Part shown: positions 5,231 to 7,072 of the stretch, piece after piece
Layout of the letters: each line of letters begins with the position of its first letter
How positions within the stretch are numbered: position 1 is the stretch's first letter
Assembly (NCBI GenBank): GCA_038209145.1
Contig: JBBQXZ010000250.1
Coordinates: 1-7,072, forward strand
DNA length: 7,072 nt
Origin: Lunatibacter sp038209145
GTDB lineage: Bacteria; Bacteroidota; Bacteroidia; Cytophagales; Cyclobacteriaceae
Direction of reading: 5' to 3'
Program-made: the position numbers and the translations under genes
Notes under the pieces: generated by a model
Told to the model about the DNA's origin: nothing
What the model saw: the letters and a program-made list of their open reading frames with translations, nothing else
Database searches by the model: none

Positions 5231-6619
5231 ATGTATGCCATTGTAGATATTGAAACCACGGGGGGATTTACCCCCGAAAACCGCATCATCGAGATTGCGG
5301 TTGTGATCCATGATGGATTTGCCATTACCTCCCAATACCAAACCCTAGTCAACCCGCAGCGTCCCATACCAGGTTTTATAACTGGACTTACGGGCATTGA
5401 TGGCGCTATGTTGGAAGATGCACCTGTTTTTGAAGAGATGGCGGACGAACTTTTTGATTTTTTGGAGGGGAAAATATTTGTGGCCCACAATGTCAACTTT
5501 GATGTGAATTTTGTCAAAGATGCGTTTGCACGTGTGGGCATGACATACAATCCCATGTTGTTATGTACCGTAAGACTCAGCCGCAAAATCTTCCCAGGGT
5601 ACAGATCCTATTCCCTGGGTACCCTGTGTGGGCAGCGAAACATTGCCATAGCAGAGAGGCATAGGGCTATGGGGGATGCTTATGCCACTGCCATTCTTTT
5701 TGATCAGCTTATTCAGGCAGATGTTCAGGGCGTTATTTCCGCCTCTTTAAAAAACAGGAAAAAGGAAGTCGCCCTCCCTCCCCATATTAGCCAGGAGAAA
5801 TGTGCCCAATTGCCCGAGGCACCCGGCGTATATTATTTCCACGACCAGCATGGCAAGGTGATCTATGTAGGAAAGGCAATCAATATCAAAAGCCGCTTTA
5901 AAAGCCATTTTTCCGGAAAGACCAAAATAGCCATGAAAACTGAAATTCACGATGTAAGTTACGAACTGACAGGAAATGAGTTTTTGGCCTTACTTCTGGA
6001 AACCCTGGAAATAAAGAAACATTGGCCGAAATACAACAGGTCGCTGAAAGTAAAAGCAACTTCTTGGGGGCTTTTTTCTTATGAAGATCAGCAAAACTAT
6101 CCCAGATTTACAATTTCCAAAATCAATAGCCACCAAAAACCCATCCTTACCTTTACAACCCATTCCGAAGCCTGGTACTATTTGTTGGATTTGGTAAAAA
6201 GCCATCACCTCTGCCCCAAACTGTGTGGTATCCAGAAATCACCCGGGGCCTGCTTTGACTTCAAAACCGGGAGTTGTCTCGGAGCATGCTGCGGAGAAGA
6301 GTCTGTGGAAAGCTATATTGTCCGCGTAGAAAAAATCGTGGATAAGATAAGGTTGAATGGCTCCACTATTTTGATCAAAGAAAAGGGTAGGGACGTGGAA
6401 GAAGAGGCCGCACTGCTTTTTGAAAACGGGCTATTGGCGGCCTTTGGATTTATAGACCGATCTTCAAACCTTCAACGCACGGAAGATATCATCCCCCTGT
6501 TGAAGTCGGTCAAACCTGTCTTGGAGACTACTTACCTGCTGCGGTCTTACATGGAAAAGGGCAAAAAGGAAAACATTTATTATCTTTCGGGATTAGACGG
6601 GATGATTTCAGTAGAATAG
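5231..6619 (+). CDS. DEDDh 3'-5' exonuclease fused to UvrC/Cho-type GIY-YIG nuclease
   Basis: The 462-aa protein has two nuclease modules. Residues 1-165 are a DnaQ-like (Pol III epsilon) exonuclease with all five DEDDh residues: D6 and E8 in VDIETTGG, D91 in AHNVNFDVNFV, and H144 and D149 in HRAMGDA. Residues about 195-275 are a GIY-YIG domain of UvrC type. Against T. maritima UvrC from memory, Y201, Y212, K215, R222 and E257 fall on the catalytic tyrosines, lysine, arginine and glutamate, and PKYNRSLK follows. Residues 328-354 hold a cysteine cluster resembling the UvrC iron-sulfur site. The UvrC C-terminal RNase H-like nuclease, its helix-hairpin-helix pair and the UvrB-binding segment are absent, so the protein is nearer to Cho with an added exonuclease. 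Proteins of this architecture are annotated in many Bacteroidota and Actinomycetota as exonuclease domain-containing proteins. A role in DNA repair is inferred; the partner is unknown. Confidence 0.92.
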   Translation: MYAIVDIETTGGFTPENRIIEIAVVIHDGFAITSQYQTLVNPQRPIPGFITGLTGIDGAMLEDAPVFEEMADELFDFLEGKIFVAHNVNFDVNFVKDAFARVGMTYNPMLLCTVRLSRKIFPGYRSYSLGTLCGQRNIAIAERHRAMGDAYATAILFDQLIQADVQGVISASLKNRKKEVALPPHISQEKCAQLPEAPGVYYFHDQHGKVIYVGKAINIKSRFKSHFSGKTKIAMKTEIHDVSYELTGNEFLALLLETLEIKKHWPKYNRSLKVKATSWGLFSYEDQQNYPRFTISKINSHQKPILTFTTHSEAWYYLLDLVKSHHLCPKLCGIQKSPGACFDFKTGSCLGACCGEESVESYIVRVEKIVDKIRLNGSTILIKEKGRDVEEEAALLFENGLLAAFGFIDRSSNLQRTEDIIPLLKSVKPVLETTYLLRSYMEKGKKENIYYLSGLDGMISVE

Positions 6620-6668
6620 TTACCCCTATCTACCCTCCCAAATTCAATAAATCAACTAATAAGCGACT

Positions 6669-7072
6669 ATGAAAATCAACGACCACAATGCGTTATCCCC
6701 CTATCAGGCATCCGCTGAGCGGTACGACACCATGCAGTATAGGCGCTGTGGACAAAGCGGCATTGACCTTCCCCTGATTTCTCTGGGTCTTTGGCATAAT
6801 TTCGGTCATCCGGATGACTTTAAAAACCAGCGCATTTTGCTTCGTTCAGCGTTTGACTTGGGGATAACCCATTTTGATTTGGCAAATAATTACGGGCCAC
6901 CATTTGGAGCTGCGGAGGAAAACTTTGGAAGGATTCTTCAAAAGGATTTTTTGCCCTACCGGGATGAGCTCATCATTTCCACCAAAGCTGGCTGGGACAT
7001 GTGGCCCGGGCCTTACGGCAATTTCGGATCCAAAAAATACCTGGTGGCGAGTTTGGATCAAAGCTTAAAACG
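6669..7072 (+). CDS. gpr: L-glyceraldehyde-3-phosphate reductase-like aldo/keto reductase (partial, right edge)
   Basis: The reading frame opens at ATG 6669 and runs off the window after 134 codons with no stop. It aligns with E. coli YghZ/Gpr (AKR14A), an NADPH-dependent reductase of L-glyceraldehyde 3-phosphate and methylglyoxal, as I remember that sequence. Shared blocks are MQYRRCGQSG, LGLWHNFGH, AFDLGITHFDLANNYGPP, AEENFGR, LIISTKAG and DMWPGPYG. The tetrad residues visible so far are D70 (FDLANNY), Y75 and K106 (STKAG); the histidine lies beyond the edge. The upstream ATG is preferred over M22 because ERYDTMQYR matches the E. coli N-terminus before MQYR. The gene begins 49 bp after the nuclease stop, in the same direction, without a clear promoter or terminator between, so co-transcription is possible. 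Confidence 0.93.
   Translation, partial: MKINDHNALSPYQASAERYDTMQYRRCGQSGIDLPLISLGLWHNFGHPDDFKNQRILLRSAFDLGITHFDLANNYGPPFGAAEENFGRILQKDFLPYRDELIISTKAGWDMWPGPYGNFGSKKYLVASLDQSLK

Noticed and set aside
5185..5586. 133-codon open frame on the minus strand over the exonuclease start
   Set aside because: The plus-strand frame carries the conserved DEDDh motifs here, and the antisense peptide is low-complexity and unrecognised.
6620..6668. Possible promoter or terminator between the nuclease gene and gpr
   Set aside because: No hairpin with a T-run and no TAnnTTTG box could be found in these 49 bp.
6846..7068. Short open frames on both strands inside the right-edge gene
   Set aside because: The frame opening at 6669 matches Gpr/YghZ strongly and continues to the window edge, so these are out-of-frame shadows.
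1..7072. A defence island, mobile element or CRISPR-type system
   Set aside because: No transposase, integrase, direct-repeat array, toxin-antitoxin pair or known defence domain is visible; the GIY-YIG protein is of UvrC/Cho type, not a homing endonuclease.

Overview
The window looks like chromosomal DNA of a Bacteroidota bacterium, probably Cytophagales-like. The support is moderate-to-low GC, no Shine-Dalgarno sequences ahead of the genes, A/T-rich start regions, several promoter-like pairs of the Bacteroidota type (TTG, 20-21 bp, TAnnTTT[G/T/A]), and a DUF4230 protein. Placement below phylum is a guess. No tRNA, rRNA, CRISPR array, insertion sequence or phage gene is visible. The gene order is dense and ordinary, and the longest gene-free stretch is under 210 bases.

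Layout. (1) Positions 1-1978, minus strand, hold three envelope-type genes. Read in their direction they are a 405-aa exported, cysteine-free, coiled-coil-rich protein of unknown function with its own promoter, a rho-independent terminator, a 205-aa membrane-anchored DUF4230 protein, and the first 21 codons of a further gene with a signal peptide, cut by the window edge. (2) A divergent intergenic region near 1979-2185 carries promoters on both strands and a near-perfect 20-bp palindrome over the predicted fadD transcription start. (3) fadD (2186-3868, plus) is a full-length E. coli-type long-chain acyl-CoA synthetase. It ends at a perfect 17-bp hairpin that serves as a bidirectional terminator. 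(4) Positions 3988-5119, minus strand, form a two-gene operon: a DinB-like metal-binding four-helix protein, then a maltose/galactoside-type O-acetyltransferase, separated by 4 bp. (5) Positions 5231-6619, plus strand, encode a fusion of a DEDDh 3'-5' exonuclease with a UvrC/Cho-type GIY-YIG nuclease and a UvrC-like cysteine cluster. (6) From 6669 to the right edge is the N-terminal part of an aldo/keto reductase closely resembling E. coli YghZ/Gpr.

The genes do not form one evident pathway. FadD activates fatty acids, the acetyltransferase modifies sugars, the exonuclease/GIY-YIG protein points to DNA repair or processing, and Gpr reduces small aldehydes. The most interesting items are the nuclease fusion with its retained UvrC-like cysteines, the palindrome over the fadD start, and the undescribed coiled-coil secreted protein next to DUF4230. 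I see no clear sign of a new multi-gene system.
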